Source: Anaerotignum sp.
GTDB lineage: Bacteria > Bacillota > Clostridia > Lachnospirales > Anaerotignaceae
DNA: 64,000 bases
Assembly (NCBI GenBank): GCA_020024265.1
Contig: JAHHTW010000009.1
Coordinates: forward strand, 9,331-73,330
Direction: 5' to 3'
The translations under genes were made by a program, and so were the position numbers. Shown in pieces: positions 17,968-26,495 of the stretch. A model generated the notes under the pieces. It saw nothing but the letters and a program-made list of their open reading frames with translations, had not been told where the DNA came from and searched no databases. Each line of letters starts with the position of its first letter. Position 1 is the stretch's first letter.

Positions 17968-18846
17968 TTATGCTTTGGCATACAGACGAAAGAAATCCAT
18001 GGTTTCCTTGGCTGATTTTGTGATGAATTTTTGTTTATGCCATACGATATAGTTATCCCTGCAAAATGTTTCGTCTGATACCTGACAGGTTGCAACAAAT
18101 CCATTTGCAATGCTCTCCTCTACCAGATGTTTGGGTAAAAAAGAGATACCCAAGCCCATATGTACGGATTGCAAAATGGCTTGTGTGCTGATGCTCTCCA
18201 TCAGAGGTTCTGCTTGTATGTGGTGTATGGCAAAAATATGCTCCAAAAACCCTCTGCCAGCACTACCGTATTCTCGTAAAAGCAAAGGATTTTTGACAAG
18301 CTCCTGCAATGTCTGCTCTGTATTGCGCTCAGGTGCATTGGGAGGCAGTACAGGCACAAGACAATCTTGTGCTATGCTTTGTGCATGCAGCATATCAGGG
18401 ATCATACCGCCTTCCATAACAACAAAATCCAATTCATTGTTGAGGAGCGCTTGTTGCAAATGATGCCAGTTGGAAACTGTGGATTTGATTTTTAAGTGTG
18501 GGTTATGTGTTTTGCAGGCAAGCAATACCTTGGGCAGCAGAAATGTGCCGATAGAAATGCTGGTGCCAATACGCAATATGCCATATTCATCCCAAGTACG
18601 CAACCCCTGTTCCATCTGTTCAAAGGAATCCATGATATGCAGTGCATATGCATAAAATTCTTTTCCAAGCTCTGTGACATATAATCTATGATGGATGCGT
18701 TCAAAAAGTCGTACATTGTAATATCGTTCGATTTCCTGTATAGAGCGTGAAACCGCAGGCTGTGTCATATGCAGAGCGTCAGCGGCCTTTGTCACATTTT
18801 CAAGGCGATAGACCTCGATATATATTTTCAAATGTCTGAGTGTCAT
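17968..18846 (-). CDS. LysR-family transcriptional regulator
   Basis: A 292-residue LysR regulator. The N-terminal winged helix-turn-helix is NVTKAADALHMTQPAVSRSIQEIE near residues 16-39, followed by a type-2 periplasmic-binding-like effector domain. It is transcribed divergently from the chromate-transporter pair, and an 18-bp perfect palindrome lies between them, so it probably controls that operon and itself. The effector is unknown. Confidence 0.92.
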   Translation of the reverse strand: MTLRHLKIYIEVYRLENVTKAADALHMTQPAVSRSIQEIERYYNVRLFERIHHRLYVTELGKEFYAYALHIMDSFEQMEQGLRTWDEYGILRIGTSISIGTFLLPKVLLACKTHNPHLKIKSTVSNWHHLQQALLNNELDFVVMEGGMIPDMLHAQSIAQDCLVPVLPPNAPERNTEQTLQELVKNPLLLREYGSAGRGFLEHIFAIHHIQAEPLMESISTQAILQSVHMGLGISFLPKHLVEESIANGFVATCQVSDETFCRDNYIVWHKQKFITKSAKETMDFFRLYAKA

Positions 18847-18863
18847 AAGTAAGTTCCTTTCTT

Positions 18864-18881
18864 TATATCAAATTTGATATA
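18864..18881. promoter_or_regulatory. Palindromic operator, likely LysR site
   Basis: TATATCAAATTTGATATA is an 18-bp perfect palindrome with the T-N11-A spacing of LysR boxes. It overlaps the -35 of the divergent transporter promoter. Confidence 0.65.
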
Positions 18882-18902
18882 TATTTAATAAAATTATAGC
18901 AT
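18874..18902 (+). promoter_or_regulatory. Promoter of the chrA pair
   Basis: TTGATA at 18874-18879, a 17-nt spacer and TAGCAT at 18897-18902. The -35 lies inside the palindrome, so a bound regulator could control access. Confidence 0.6.
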
Positions 18903-18954
18903 TTTACATATTTTACTGCAAGTGATATGGTATATACAGAAAGGAAGTGTGTGT

Positions 18955-19545
18955 ATGGATCCAATTACAAGTAAGAGCAAACGATTATGGCAACTGTTTT
19001 CCAGTATGTTTTATATTAGTTCCTTTACGTTTGGTGGTGGTTTTGTGATTATCACATTTATGAAGCATAAATTCGTAGATGAACTACATTGTATGGATGA
19101 GCAAGAGATGTTGGACTTTACTGCATTGGCACAATCCTCTCCTGGAGCCATTGCAGTCAATGCGGCAATATTGGTAGGTTGGCGTATGGGTGGATTGACA
19201 GGAATGCTGGCAGCTGTACTTGGTACAATACTGCCGCCTATGTTGATTTTATCTGTAGTGTCCATGTTTTATACAGCATTTGCAAGTAACCATTCTGTAA
19301 CTTTGGTTCTAAAGGGGATGCAGGCAGGGGTATCTGCTGTGATATTGGATGTGGTATGTAGTTTAGGAGGCAAAGTGATACAAAATCATTCTCTACTTCA
19401 TATATGCATGATGGTAGCGGTATTTTGTGCAACGTTCTTTTTTGGTGTCAACGTCATTTATATGATATTGTGTGCAGGGATCGTTGGGATGCTATCTGCA
19501 TTGGATCGCAGAAGAAGGCGAAATAAAAGGAAGGTGGAAGAATGA
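18955..19545 (+). CDS. Chromate transporter-family protein, first half-size subunit
   Basis: A 196-residue membrane protein of the ChrA (CHR) family, short single-domain type. It contains the family motifs FTFGGGFVII and AQSSPGAIAVNAAILVGWR and about five to six membrane segments. AAGGAAG lies 7 nt before ATG 18955. It overlaps the second half-size gene by ATGA. In other bacteria such pairs act together as a heteromer. Chromate efflux is known only for some members, so the physiological anion is uncertain. Confidence 0.9.
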   Translation: MDPITSKSKRLWQLFSSMFYISSFTFGGGFVIITFMKHKFVDELHCMDEQEMLDFTALAQSSPGAIAVNAAILVGWRMGGLTGMLAAVLGTILPPMLILSVVSMFYTAFASNHSVTLVLKGMQAGVSAVILDVVCSLGGKVIQNHSLLHICMMVAVFCATFFFGVNVIYMILCAGIVGMLSALDRRRRRNKRKVEE

Positions 19546-20102
19546 TTTATCTGCAATTATTTTGGAGTTTTTTACAGGTTGGATTGTTTTCTATTGGTGG
19601 TGGATATGCTGCAATGCCATTGATCCAATCGCAAGTGGTAGAACAGCATATGTGGCTGGCAATGCCTGAATTTACAGATTTGATTACCATTGCAGAAATG
19701 ACACCAGGTCCGATTGCGGTCAATGCAGCAACATTTGTTGGTATTCGTATTGCAGGTGTAGGGGGAGCGGTGGTCGCAACATTGGGCAGTATTTTTCCAT
19801 CGCTGATTTTGGTATCGTTGCTCGCTTATATTTATCATCGATACCAAAAAGTAGATATGCTGCAAAGTATATTGTCAAGTCTGAGACCGGCGGTGGTTGC
19901 TTTGATTGCCACAGCAGGGATCTCGATATTGCTTCAGGTGGTATTTTGTGGAGAGCAGATGCAGATGTCTCATATCAATTGGATGGGCTTGTTGTTATTT
20001 GCAGCAGCATTTTTTATATTACGAAAATACAAATGCAATCCGATTTTGGTGATGTCAGTATGTGGTGTTTGTGGATGGATGACAGGCTTTGTGTCTGTAT
20101 GA
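19542..20102 (+). CDS. Chromate transporter-family protein, second half-size subunit
   Basis: A 186-residue partner of the preceding gene with the same fold: LFSIGGGYAAMPLIQ and AEMTPGPIAVNAATFVG match the repeated CHR motif. The ATGA overlap with the first gene implies coupled translation and equal amounts. Downstream comes a C_GCAxxG_C_C protein after 50 nt, which may belong to the same transcript. Confidence 0.9.
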   Translation: MIYLQLFWSFLQVGLFSIGGGYAAMPLIQSQVVEQHMWLAMPEFTDLITIAEMTPGPIAVNAATFVGIRIAGVGGAVVATLGSIFPSLILVSLLAYIYHRYQKVDMLQSILSSLRPAVVALIATAGISILLQVVFCGEQMQMSHINWMGLLLFAAAFFILRKYKCNPILVMSVCGVCGWMTGFVSV

Positions 20103-20152
20103 AATAATAATCGGTTCTATTGGATTTAGGAAAAGATAAAGGAGATTGAGGT

Positions 20153-20542
20153 ATGATGTTAGCCGAAAGAGTGATGGAGTACTATGCAGAAAGAGAAAAA
20201 AATTGTGCAGAAGCGATGCTGTTGGCGGCGAATGATCAGTATGATTTGCATTTGACACAAGATGATGTCGTGTTATTATCCGGCTTCGGTGGCGGTATGG
20301 GTTGCGGGAGGCTATGTGGCTCTTTGGCAAGTGCCATTGCGGTATTGGGAAAATTGTATGCAAGCAGAGAGGATTTTCGTGAATTGTGTGCAAGATTTGT
20401 AGCTTTCTTTGAGGAAAAGCTGGATTGTCAATCTACAGATTGCCAACTTATTGCAGCAAAGTATAAAAACGAAAAAACACGCTGTCTTTCTGCGGTGCTA
20501 TTATCCGCAGAAACATTGGAAAGCTTCATTGCCGAGATGTAA
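20153..20542 (+). CDS. C_GCAxxG_C_C family protein (putative redox)
   Basis: A 129-residue member of the C_GCAxxG_C_C family, named for its conserved Cys pattern. Here the cysteines are in NCAEAML, GGGMGCGRLCGSLASAIAVLG, LDCQSTDC and RCLSAV. Members are often found near transporters or oxidoreductases, and a redox or metal role has been suggested but not proven. AAGGAG lies about 9 nt upstream of ATG 20153. It probably forms an operon with the chrA-like pair. Confidence 0.85.
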   Translation: MMLAERVMEYYAEREKNCAEAMLLAANDQYDLHLTQDDVVLLSGFGGGMGCGRLCGSLASAIAVLGKLYASREDFRELCARFVAFFEEKLDCQSTDCQLIAAKYKNEKTRCLSAVLLSAETLESFIAEM

Positions 20543-20613
20543 AAAAATAGGTTTTATTTCAAAGTAATTTTGGTGGAAAAAGAAATTCCCTCCATTTTCC
20601 ATATCATGGTATG

Positions 20614-20652
20614 CCTGCTCCAAAGATCAAATCAGGGGGCAGGTTTTATTTT
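20614..20652 (+). terminator. Possible intrinsic terminator
   Basis: An 8-bp stem (20614-20621 with 20636-20643, one wobble), a 14-nt loop, then TTTTATTTT. It lies 72 nt past the preceding stop. Confidence 0.5.
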
Positions 20653-20799
20653 CGATATTTGATCAAGTCGGATATTGCTCCTTGTATGGATTGCATAGAA
20701 TATGAGAAAGTACATAAAAAAGCACCAAATCTTCTGAGAAATGATACAGAGAGGATTATGGTGCTTTTGATATATACTTTTTATATTACTGCATATCAA

Positions 20800-22176
20800 T
20801 CATGGCTGAAAGGATTGCAAGATGTTGCGTGCAACATACACACCACTTGCAGAAGCATGGGAAAGAGAATGGGTAATGCCGCTGCCATCTCCAATAACAT
20901 ACAGACCTTCGTATTTTGTTTGTAAATTGTTATCTACGGAAACCTCCATGTTATAAAACTTTACTTCTACACCATACAAAAGGGTATCGTCGTTTGCAGT
21001 ACCCGGTGCAATCTTATCCAATGCATAGATCATTTCTATGATACCATCGAGCAGACGCTTTGGCAGGACCAAGCTCAAATCTCCTGGGGTAGCATGCAGT
21101 GTGGGTGTTGTGAAGGATTCATCAATTCGTTTTTCTGTACTTCTCTGCCCACGAATCAAATCTCCAAATCGTTGCACAATGACACCGCCACCGAGCATGT
21201 TGCTTAGGCGTGCAATGCTTTCGCCATATCCATTGGAATCATGAAATGGCTCAGAGAAATGTTTTGCAACCAACAGCGCAAAGTTTGTATTTTCTGTCTG
21301 TTTTGCCGGATCTTCGTAGCTATGTCCATTGACTGTGATGATATCATTGGTGTTTTCGCTTACCACAGAGCCTTTGGGGTTCATACAAAAGGTGCGTACC
21401 AAATCACCGTATTTTGGAGTACGATACACAATTTTGCTTTCGTATAATTCGTCTGTCAAATGGGAGAATATTTCGGCAGGAAGCTCCACACGCACACCCA
21501 AATCCACCCGATTGGATTTTGTGGCAATTCCCATATCCATGCAAACACGTTCCATCCATTTGCTGCCACTTCTACCAACAGAGATGATGCATTTTTTGCA
21601 TAGATAGTCTGCATCTTTACAGTGGATTTGATAGCCGTTTTCATTTGCGGAAACAGAGAGTACAGGGGTATCGAAGAAAAATGTTACCTTTGTTTCCAAG
21701 TCCGCAAATATATTTTTTAATACAATATAGTTGATATCTGTACCCAAATGGCGTACAGAAGCGTCCAAAAGATGTAAATCGTTTTGCATACAAAGTTTTT
21801 TGAATTTTGTTCCGGCAGTGCTGTAAAGCTTTGTACCTTCACCACCATATGCCATATTGATTTCATCTACATAGTGCATCAAATCCAATGCCTGCTGTTT
21901 TCCGATATATTCATATAATGTACCACCAAAGTCATTGGTGATATTATATTTACCATCCGAAAAAGCTCCGGCACCGCCAAACCCACTCATAATAGAGCAG
22001 CTCTTACAGTGTACACAGGACTTGATTTTATCTCCGTCAATGGGACATTTGCGGTTATGCAATGCATGCCCTGCTTCAAAAACAGCAATGTTCAGGGATG
22101 GGTTTTGCACAATTAGTTCATACGCAGAAAAAATACCGCCGGGACCGGCGCCAATAATGATTACATCATATTGCAT
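20800..22176 (-). CDS. FAD-dependent dehydrogenase (COG2509 type)
   Basis: A 458-residue flavoprotein of the COG2509 group. The N-terminal dinucleotide fold is VIIIGAGPGGIFSAYEL. A Cys cluster follows near residues 50-65 (CPIDGDKIKSCVHCKSC), then GFGGAGAFSDGKYN, and near the C-terminus YVIGDGSGITHSLSHA for FAD. The substrate is not established for the family. The third of three consecutive ATGs (22176) is chosen because AAGGAGG at 22184-22190 is then 7 nt away; the first would be only 1 nt away. The gene sits behind a guanine-type riboswitch and terminator, which is a notable context. Confidence 0.88.
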   Translation of the reverse strand: MQYDVIIIGAGPGGIFSAYELIVQNPSLNIAVFEAGHALHNRKCPIDGDKIKSCVHCKSCSIMSGFGGAGAFSDGKYNITNDFGGTLYEYIGKQQALDLMHYVDEINMAYGGEGTKLYSTAGTKFKKLCMQNDLHLLDASVRHLGTDINYIVLKNIFADLETKVTFFFDTPVLSVSANENGYQIHCKDADYLCKKCIISVGRSGSKWMERVCMDMGIATKSNRVDLGVRVELPAEIFSHLTDELYESKIVYRTPKYGDLVRTFCMNPKGSVVSENTNDIITVNGHSYEDPAKQTENTNFALLVAKHFSEPFHDSNGYGESIARLSNMLGGGVIVQRFGDLIRGQRSTEKRIDESFTTPTLHATPGDLSLVLPKRLLDGIIEMIYALDKIAPGTANDDTLLYGVEVKFYNMEVSVDNNLQTKYEGLYVIGDGSGITHSLSHASASGVYVARNILQSFQP

Positions 22177-22194
22177 CATCATTCCTCCTTAAAT

Positions 22195-22290
22195 AAAAAA
22201 AGATTGACATGGGGGCATTTGCCAGTAGTCAACCATTTACGGCGGTTGGTAGAAACACCCATCCATATTATGGGCATATACTTACGCAAT
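22195..22290 (-). ncRNA. Purine (guanine-type) riboswitch with overlapping terminator
   Basis: Read on minus: L2 AUAUGGA (22268-22262), J2/3 UUUCUACC (22255-22248), L3 CCGUAAA (22242-22236) and J3/1 ACUAC. These are the invariant parts of the purine aptamer, and P2 and P3 both pair. The specificity base equivalent to position 74 is C (complement of 22228), i.e. guanine rather than adenine. P1 is short (UUGC with GCAA). A terminator stem GGUUGAC/GUCAAUC (22234-22228 with 22208-22202) followed by U7 uses the P3 and J3/1 strand, so ligand binding should prevent termination. Confidence 0.88.
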
Positions 22291-22308
22291 TTGAACTCAA
22301 ACGTTACA

Positions 22309-22337
22309 ATTCTATCATGTCTTTTGGGTTTATGCAA
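22309..22337 (-). promoter_or_regulatory. Promoter of the riboswitch-controlled FAD gene
   Basis: On minus: TTGCAT (22337-22332), a 17-nt spacer and TAGAAT (22314-22309). Transcription would begin near 22302, just before the aptamer. Confidence 0.75.
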
Positions 22338-22539
22338 GCATTTTTGATGAATTTTTGAAAAAGAATAAATCCATGAATCGTGGCAGCTACCATCAAATAT
22401 GTTGTTGGCACATCGCATATGGGGCTGGGCATATGTCCAAAATCAAAACCGTTTGACATTCAGAATAAGAAAATCTATAATAAGAAATACGAGTATACAG
22501 ATAGGCTTTATCGTTTTACAAAAATGGCATATTTGCGCC

Positions 22540-22582
22540 GATCACAGTTGCTGCAAACGCAGATGTTTTGCAGCAACCATGA
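22540..22582. repeat. Inverted repeat downstream of the flavodoxin gene
   Basis: Arms of about 18 bp (22540-22557 with 22566-22582) match with two mismatches around GTTGCTGCAAA/TTTGCAGCAAC. There is no T-run on either side, so a simple intrinsic terminator is doubtful. Confidence 0.5.
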
Positions 22583-22596
22583 TCGCTGTCATCAAA

Positions 22597-23139
22597 TTAT
22601 AATACAGAAATAAAGTCAATGTGTAATTCCTTGCAGCGTATGTAGAGCCGGATTCTCTCATGGAAGCGTTCGGCAGCCAATGCACATTCCGCAGCAGTGG
22701 GATGGTTTTTGATCATTTCCCAGCGCAGTTCTTTTTGCTCTGTGGGAATGGGATTTCCACCTTTTCCCTGATCGTCAATCAATGTCTGTGAAACAGCGCC
22801 ATTACATACAAAAGAACCAATGACAGCGTTGTTTTCTTTGACCAGATTCAGACCGGCTTCTACGGTTTGGCGTGCGTGTGCGCTGTCAGCATAGTAGCCC
22901 AATGTACAAAAAATACCGACTGCCTTACCTTTTATGGTTTGCATGAATGCCTTCATGTCATCGTTCGGATTGCCAGAGATGCCCCAGTAGCCCAAAAGAA
23001 TGATATCTCCATCCAAAACAGGTGTACCATCCTTGAGATTGTGTATGGTTTTTTCCTCCACGTCAATTCCGTTGAAAATGGCATCTGCTACTTTTTTTGT
23101 ACAGCCGGTAAGACTGGAATAAATGATTTGTACTTTCAT
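22597..23139 (-). CDS. Flavodoxin family protein
   Basis: A 180-residue flavodoxin-fold protein. The FMN phosphate loop is IYSSLTGCTKKVADAI near residues 5-20, and the second loop LLGYWGISGNPNDD near 49-62 follows the family pattern. It is a low-potential one-electron carrier or a flavodoxin-like reductase partner; the partner is unknown. ATG 23139 is selected over the upstream ATG because AAGGAG lies 6 nt before it. It lies upstream of, and in the same direction as, the FAD dehydrogenase, but that gene has its own promoter. Confidence 0.85.
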   Translation of the reverse strand: MKVQIIYSSLTGCTKKVADAIFNGIDVEEKTIHNLKDGTPVLDGDIILLGYWGISGNPNDDMKAFMQTIKGKAVGIFCTLGYYADSAHARQTVEAGLNLVKENNAVIGSFVCNGAVSQTLIDDQGKGGNPIPTEQKELRWEMIKNHPTAAECALAAERFHERIRLYIRCKELHIDFISVL

Positions 23140-23333
23140 TGCTTGCTCCTTTCCTGCATATTGGATATGCATGTATCCGTATAAAGAATCGGGATTTGCT
23201 TTTGCGCTTTGATGATATTATAGCACAGCTTGAATCAAAAGAATAGTATGATGCCATAGACGAGGGCAGCGGAGCGGTTTGTAAAAGAGTATGATGGATT
23301 TTATGGATGGATCAATACGAAAGAGTGTGTGAT

Positions 23334-24788
23334 ATGAATACATTAAAGCTATTTTCATTGATAGGATTACTGCTATATTTTATGTTGCTGCTGATTGCAG
23401 TGACCAAAGAAAAAAAGAATCAAAGTGTACTGGATTATTTTTTTGCCGGACGCTCTCTGCCATATTGGGCATTGTCCATTACATTCATTGCCTCGTGGTG
23501 GGGTGCAGGCTCTGCGCTCTCTACTGCGGATCTTGCATATGCGGATGGTTTGGGTGGATTTTGGTATTATGGTGTGCCGGTATTGATTTCCACATTGTTG
23601 ATGATTTTATGTGCAGGCGGGATCAGACGTGTTGGATACTTGACACAGGGACGTATGATGGAGGCAAGATATTCAAAAAAAACAGCAAAATTTTTATCTT
23701 TACTGGTTTTGGTATTCATGGTATTCAATGCAGCATCACAGATGGTTGGTTTGGGGGATTTTTTTGGCTCCTATTTGGGATTGTCCTATGAAGTGGCTGT
23801 TTTGCTTGGTACGTTGATTGTATTGCTATATTCCATGTTTGGCGGGTTTCGAGGAGTGGTATTGACGGATATCATTCAGTTTATATTGCTCATCATTTCA
23901 GCATTGGTGGTATTTATTGTAGGCTTTGGTCATGCCGGAGGCTTGGAAGGAATACGACATGCGGTAGAAGCAGCTGGAAAGCCGGAATATTTGAATATTG
24001 TTTCAGGTGCTTCCAAATACAGCATGTATGTCATTACATTTGGCTGTGCATGGATGATTCAGGCAAATGTATGGCAGAGAATTTCGGCGACACGTACAGA
24101 TCGAGATGCATACAAGATGACACTTATGAGTTTCTTTGCATATATCCCTTTATATGGAATGGTAGTATTTACGGGTATGGCAGGATTTGTACTATATCCG
24201 GAATTTCCAAAAGGTGGGATTGTCACAGCATTGGTGATGGATTATCTATCACCGCTATGGGGAGCGTTGGTATTCATTGGCATATCTGCTGCCATTATGT
24301 CTACCATGGATTCGCTCATCAATACGGCTTCTATGACATTGGTTCTGGATTTGCTTGCGGAGCATTCCGATGAAAAGAAACAGCTTGCCCGCTCACGGAT
24401 GACAACATTGGGTGTCACTGCTGTGGCATTGCTGATTTCTTTGGGGATTCGTTCGATTCTGCAAATTTCATGGATGGCATCGGATATTATCACAACCGGT
24501 GTATTTGTACCGTTGATCATGGGGTTTTTCTGGAGAAGAGGCAATACTCATGGTGCAAGCGCCTCTTTGTGTATTGGTTTTCTCTACTGTATGTATAATT
24601 TAGGCATCAGCTTTGGCTTGCCATTTCCTTCCTTTTGGAAAGCACAATCGGCGCAACAGGTTATTTTGGGTGTTGCACTTTCGTTTTTGATTTATGTATG
24701 TGTGAGCCTTGCAACACCACCGGAGTATGAAAAAGCAGATGCATTTCTTCATCAGGCAGGATTTGGAAAAAAGAAAATAAAATCATAA
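23334..24788 (+). CDS. Sodium:solute symporter family protein
   Basis: A 484-residue SSS-family permease with about 13 membrane segments. Family features include the FFAGRSLPYWALSITFIASWWGAGS opening region, GGFRGVVLTDIIQF, and the sodium-site helix IMSTMDSLINTASMTL. The substrate cannot be deduced (the family includes pantothenate, proline and sialic-acid carriers). ATG 23334 is preferred: it gives the normal N-terminal helix, and the upstream in-frame ATG 23307 has no ribosome site. It is a single gene closed by a bidirectional terminator. Confidence 0.88.
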   Translation: MNTLKLFSLIGLLLYFMLLLIAVTKEKKNQSVLDYFFAGRSLPYWALSITFIASWWGAGSALSTADLAYADGLGGFWYYGVPVLISTLLMILCAGGIRRVGYLTQGRMMEARYSKKTAKFLSLLVLVFMVFNAASQMVGLGDFFGSYLGLSYEVAVLLGTLIVLLYSMFGGFRGVVLTDIIQFILLIISALVVFIVGFGHAGGLEGIRHAVEAAGKPEYLNIVSGASKYSMYVITFGCAWMIQANVWQRISATRTDRDAYKMTLMSFFAYIPLYGMVVFTGMAGFVLYPEFPKGGIVTALVMDYLSPLWGALVFIGISAAIMSTMDSLINTASMTLVLDLLAEHSDEKKQLARSRMTTLGVTAVALLISLGIRSILQISWMASDIITTGVFVPLIMGFFWRRGNTHGASASLCIGFLYCMYNLGISFGLPFPSFWKAQSAQQVILGVALSFLIYVCVSLATPPEYEKADAFLHQAGFGKKKIKS

Positions 24789-24820
24789 AAATAAGCCGTA
24801 GGAATTCCTACGGCTTATTT
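24788..24820. terminator. Bidirectional intrinsic terminator
   Basis: A 14-bp perfect stem AAATAAGCCGTAGG/CCTACGGCTTATTT with an AATT loop. It serves the symporter and the converging polyferredoxin gene. Confidence 0.88.
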
Positions 24821-24830
24821 GTTGTACGAT

Positions 24831-25730
24831 TTATTTGGTACAAGAATTTGTTGTATGTGTTTTGCGTGTGAATGATTCCAGCACATGCTGACTTTCAATG
24901 GCATGGGTGGGGCAGATTGCTTTACATTTTCCACAGCGGATACATTCTACGCTATTGATGTTTTTCAGAATTTCCACATTCATGGGGCAGTTTCTTTCAC
25001 AAGACTTACAGCCTGTGCATTTTGCATCATCCAAATGCAGCTGGTAACAGCCGAAGCGGTGAAACAGCCCATAGAACGCACCAAGCGGACAAAGGTATTT
25101 GCAAAATGGTCTTGCAATGACAACAGATGAGAGTACAATCACAATCAATACAAAGACCTTCCAATGGAACAATGCTCCAATGGCAGAACGCAGGCTGACA
25201 TTTTTGCTCATCAGTGGAAATGCGCCTTCCAATGTACCTGCTGGGCAAACCCATTTACAGAAATAGGGCGGTGCGATGCCGAAATCATTTGTCAAAAATA
25301 TGGGAAGCAGTATCACCATAACAACCAAAATTACATATTTCAGATAGCGCAAGGGCTGATCTATGGCTTTGGGTAGCTTCCATTTTGGAGATGGAATACG
25401 ATGTAGCAAATCTTGAATCATGCCAAAGGGGCAGAGAAATCCACAAATCAATCTTCCAAGCACTACGCCAAAGAGCATCATCATGCCCAATACATAAAAC
25501 GCAAAATTGTGTTTGTGCCCGCCCAATACGGCTTGTAAAGCGCCAATGGGGCAAGCGCCCAATGCGCCGGGGCAGGAATAGCAATTCAGTACAGGTAGGC
25601 ATACGCCTTTACTTGCCCCTGTAAAAATTCTGCCTTTTGCAAAGCCTGCCGCATAGCCGTTGACCAGTGTGGCAGCAATCAGTTGAATGGCAAGTCGTAT
25701 TCGATTTTGTTTTTTCTCTTTTTGTGTCAT
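24831..25730 (-). CDS. Membrane 4Fe-4S polyferredoxin (NapH/YccM-like)
   Basis: A 299-residue membrane protein with about four to five helices and many cysteines. Membrane-edge clusters are CGFLCPFG, CKWVCPAG and CKYLCPLG. Two C-terminal 4Fe-4S motifs are CTGCKSCERNCP and CIRCGKCKAICP. Such proteins pass electrons across the membrane. Its ATG overlaps the stop of the 49-residue gene upstream (TAATG), so it is translationally coupled and needs no ribosome site of its own. Context suggests it feeds the TlpA-like lipoprotein. It is last of the four-gene operon. Confidence 0.87.
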   Translation of the reverse strand: MTQKEKKQNRIRLAIQLIAATLVNGYAAGFAKGRIFTGASKGVCLPVLNCYSCPGALGACPIGALQAVLGGHKHNFAFYVLGMMMLFGVVLGRLICGFLCPFGMIQDLLHRIPSPKWKLPKAIDQPLRYLKYVILVVMVILLPIFLTNDFGIAPPYFCKWVCPAGTLEGAFPLMSKNVSLRSAIGALFHWKVFVLIVIVLSSVVIARPFCKYLCPLGAFYGLFHRFGCYQLHLDDAKCTGCKSCERNCPMNVEILKNINSVECIRCGKCKAICPTHAIESQHVLESFTRKTHTTNSCTK

Positions 25731-25879
25731 TATCCAATACCAATACATTCTAGGCAGATGTTTGCAGCCTTTTGCAGTACCACCAAATGTTCCTCTCTTA
25801 AAATTCCAATCAGTATAAAAGCCACTGCTGTAAGGAGTATGCCATAGCGCAAAGCAAGGGTTTTTCTATGTGTCAACAT
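25730..25879 (-). CDS. CD1871A-type small CXXC membrane protein
   Basis: A 49-residue protein, easily missed because of its size. It has one hydrophobic segment (YGILLTAVAFILIGILR) and a C-terminal CLECIGIG motif, i.e. CXXC next to the end. It has a strong GAAGGAG site 8 nt before ATG 25879. Its stop overlaps the polyferredoxin start by one base, and it begins 3 nt after the TlpA-like gene ends. Length, topology and neighbours match the CD1871A family of CXXC proteins known from Clostridia. A role in relaying electrons or disulfides between the two neighbours is inference. Confidence 0.82.
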   Translation of the reverse strand: MLTHRKTLALRYGILLTAVAFILIGILREEHLVVLQKAANICLECIGIG

Positions 25880-25882
25880 GGA

Positions 25883-26473
25883 TCACTCCTTCATAGAAGC
25901 CAGGCAATCTTCGATGAGCTTGAGATATGCCGGTGCAATATCTGCTCCTTGTGCAGGAACGCCGCTAATCCCCTGACCAACCAAATTCCCTTCTTTGTCT
26001 ACAAAGACTGTAGAGGGGAAGCCTGTGACATAGCGTGTCAAGCCTTCTTCCAGAGAGCTGCTGCCCATGAGTGTGAGGAATGTGGCATTGCTCTGTTCCA
26101 GTATTTTTTCTGCCAAATCCTTATTTTGCTCTGCATCGGTACAAATGGTAATCAAATTTACATTTTCCGGCAAGCTTTCGGACAGCTTTTGCAGCTCAGG
26201 CATTTCTTCTATACAATAGCCGCACCAGGTTGCCCAGATGTTTACCATAGTCAAATCATAATCTGCCAAAATGTCTTGTGTTATGGCATTGCCTTGGAAA
26301 TCCTCCGTACTGAATTGTTGCAGACCGATTTGTGGTTCTTTGGAGGCATTTTGCTGTTCGCCGTCATCTGTTTGTACAGACGGCGGTGTTTGAGGGACAT
26401 TGTTGCTGCCACAGCCGGATAGTGCAAGGCTCAGCAGCAGTGCTGCAAAAGTCAGAGATACATATTTTTTCAT
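25883..26473 (-). CDS. TlpA-family thioredoxin-like lipoprotein
   Basis: A 196-residue exported lipoprotein. The signal peptide ends in lipobox LALSGC (lipidated C20 or C21), a low-complexity linker follows to about residue 45, then a thioredoxin fold with active site WATWCGYC near 80-87 and the cis-Pro loop GFPSTVFVD. It would work outside the membrane in reducing or transferring disulfides. In its operon the CXXC protein and polyferredoxin follow it, suggesting that ferredoxin-level electrons keep it reduced. Confidence 0.93.
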   Translation of the reverse strand: MKKYVSLTFAALLLSLALSGCGSNNVPQTPPSVQTDDGEQQNASKEPQIGLQQFSTEDFQGNAITQDILADYDLTMVNIWATWCGYCIEEMPELQKLSESLPENVNLITICTDAEQNKDLAEKILEQSNATFLTLMGSSSLEEGLTRYVTGFPSTVFVDKEGNLVGQGISGVPAQGADIAPAYLKLIEDCLASMKE

Positions 26474-26495
26474 AAAGAAATTCCTCCTTTGTTAT

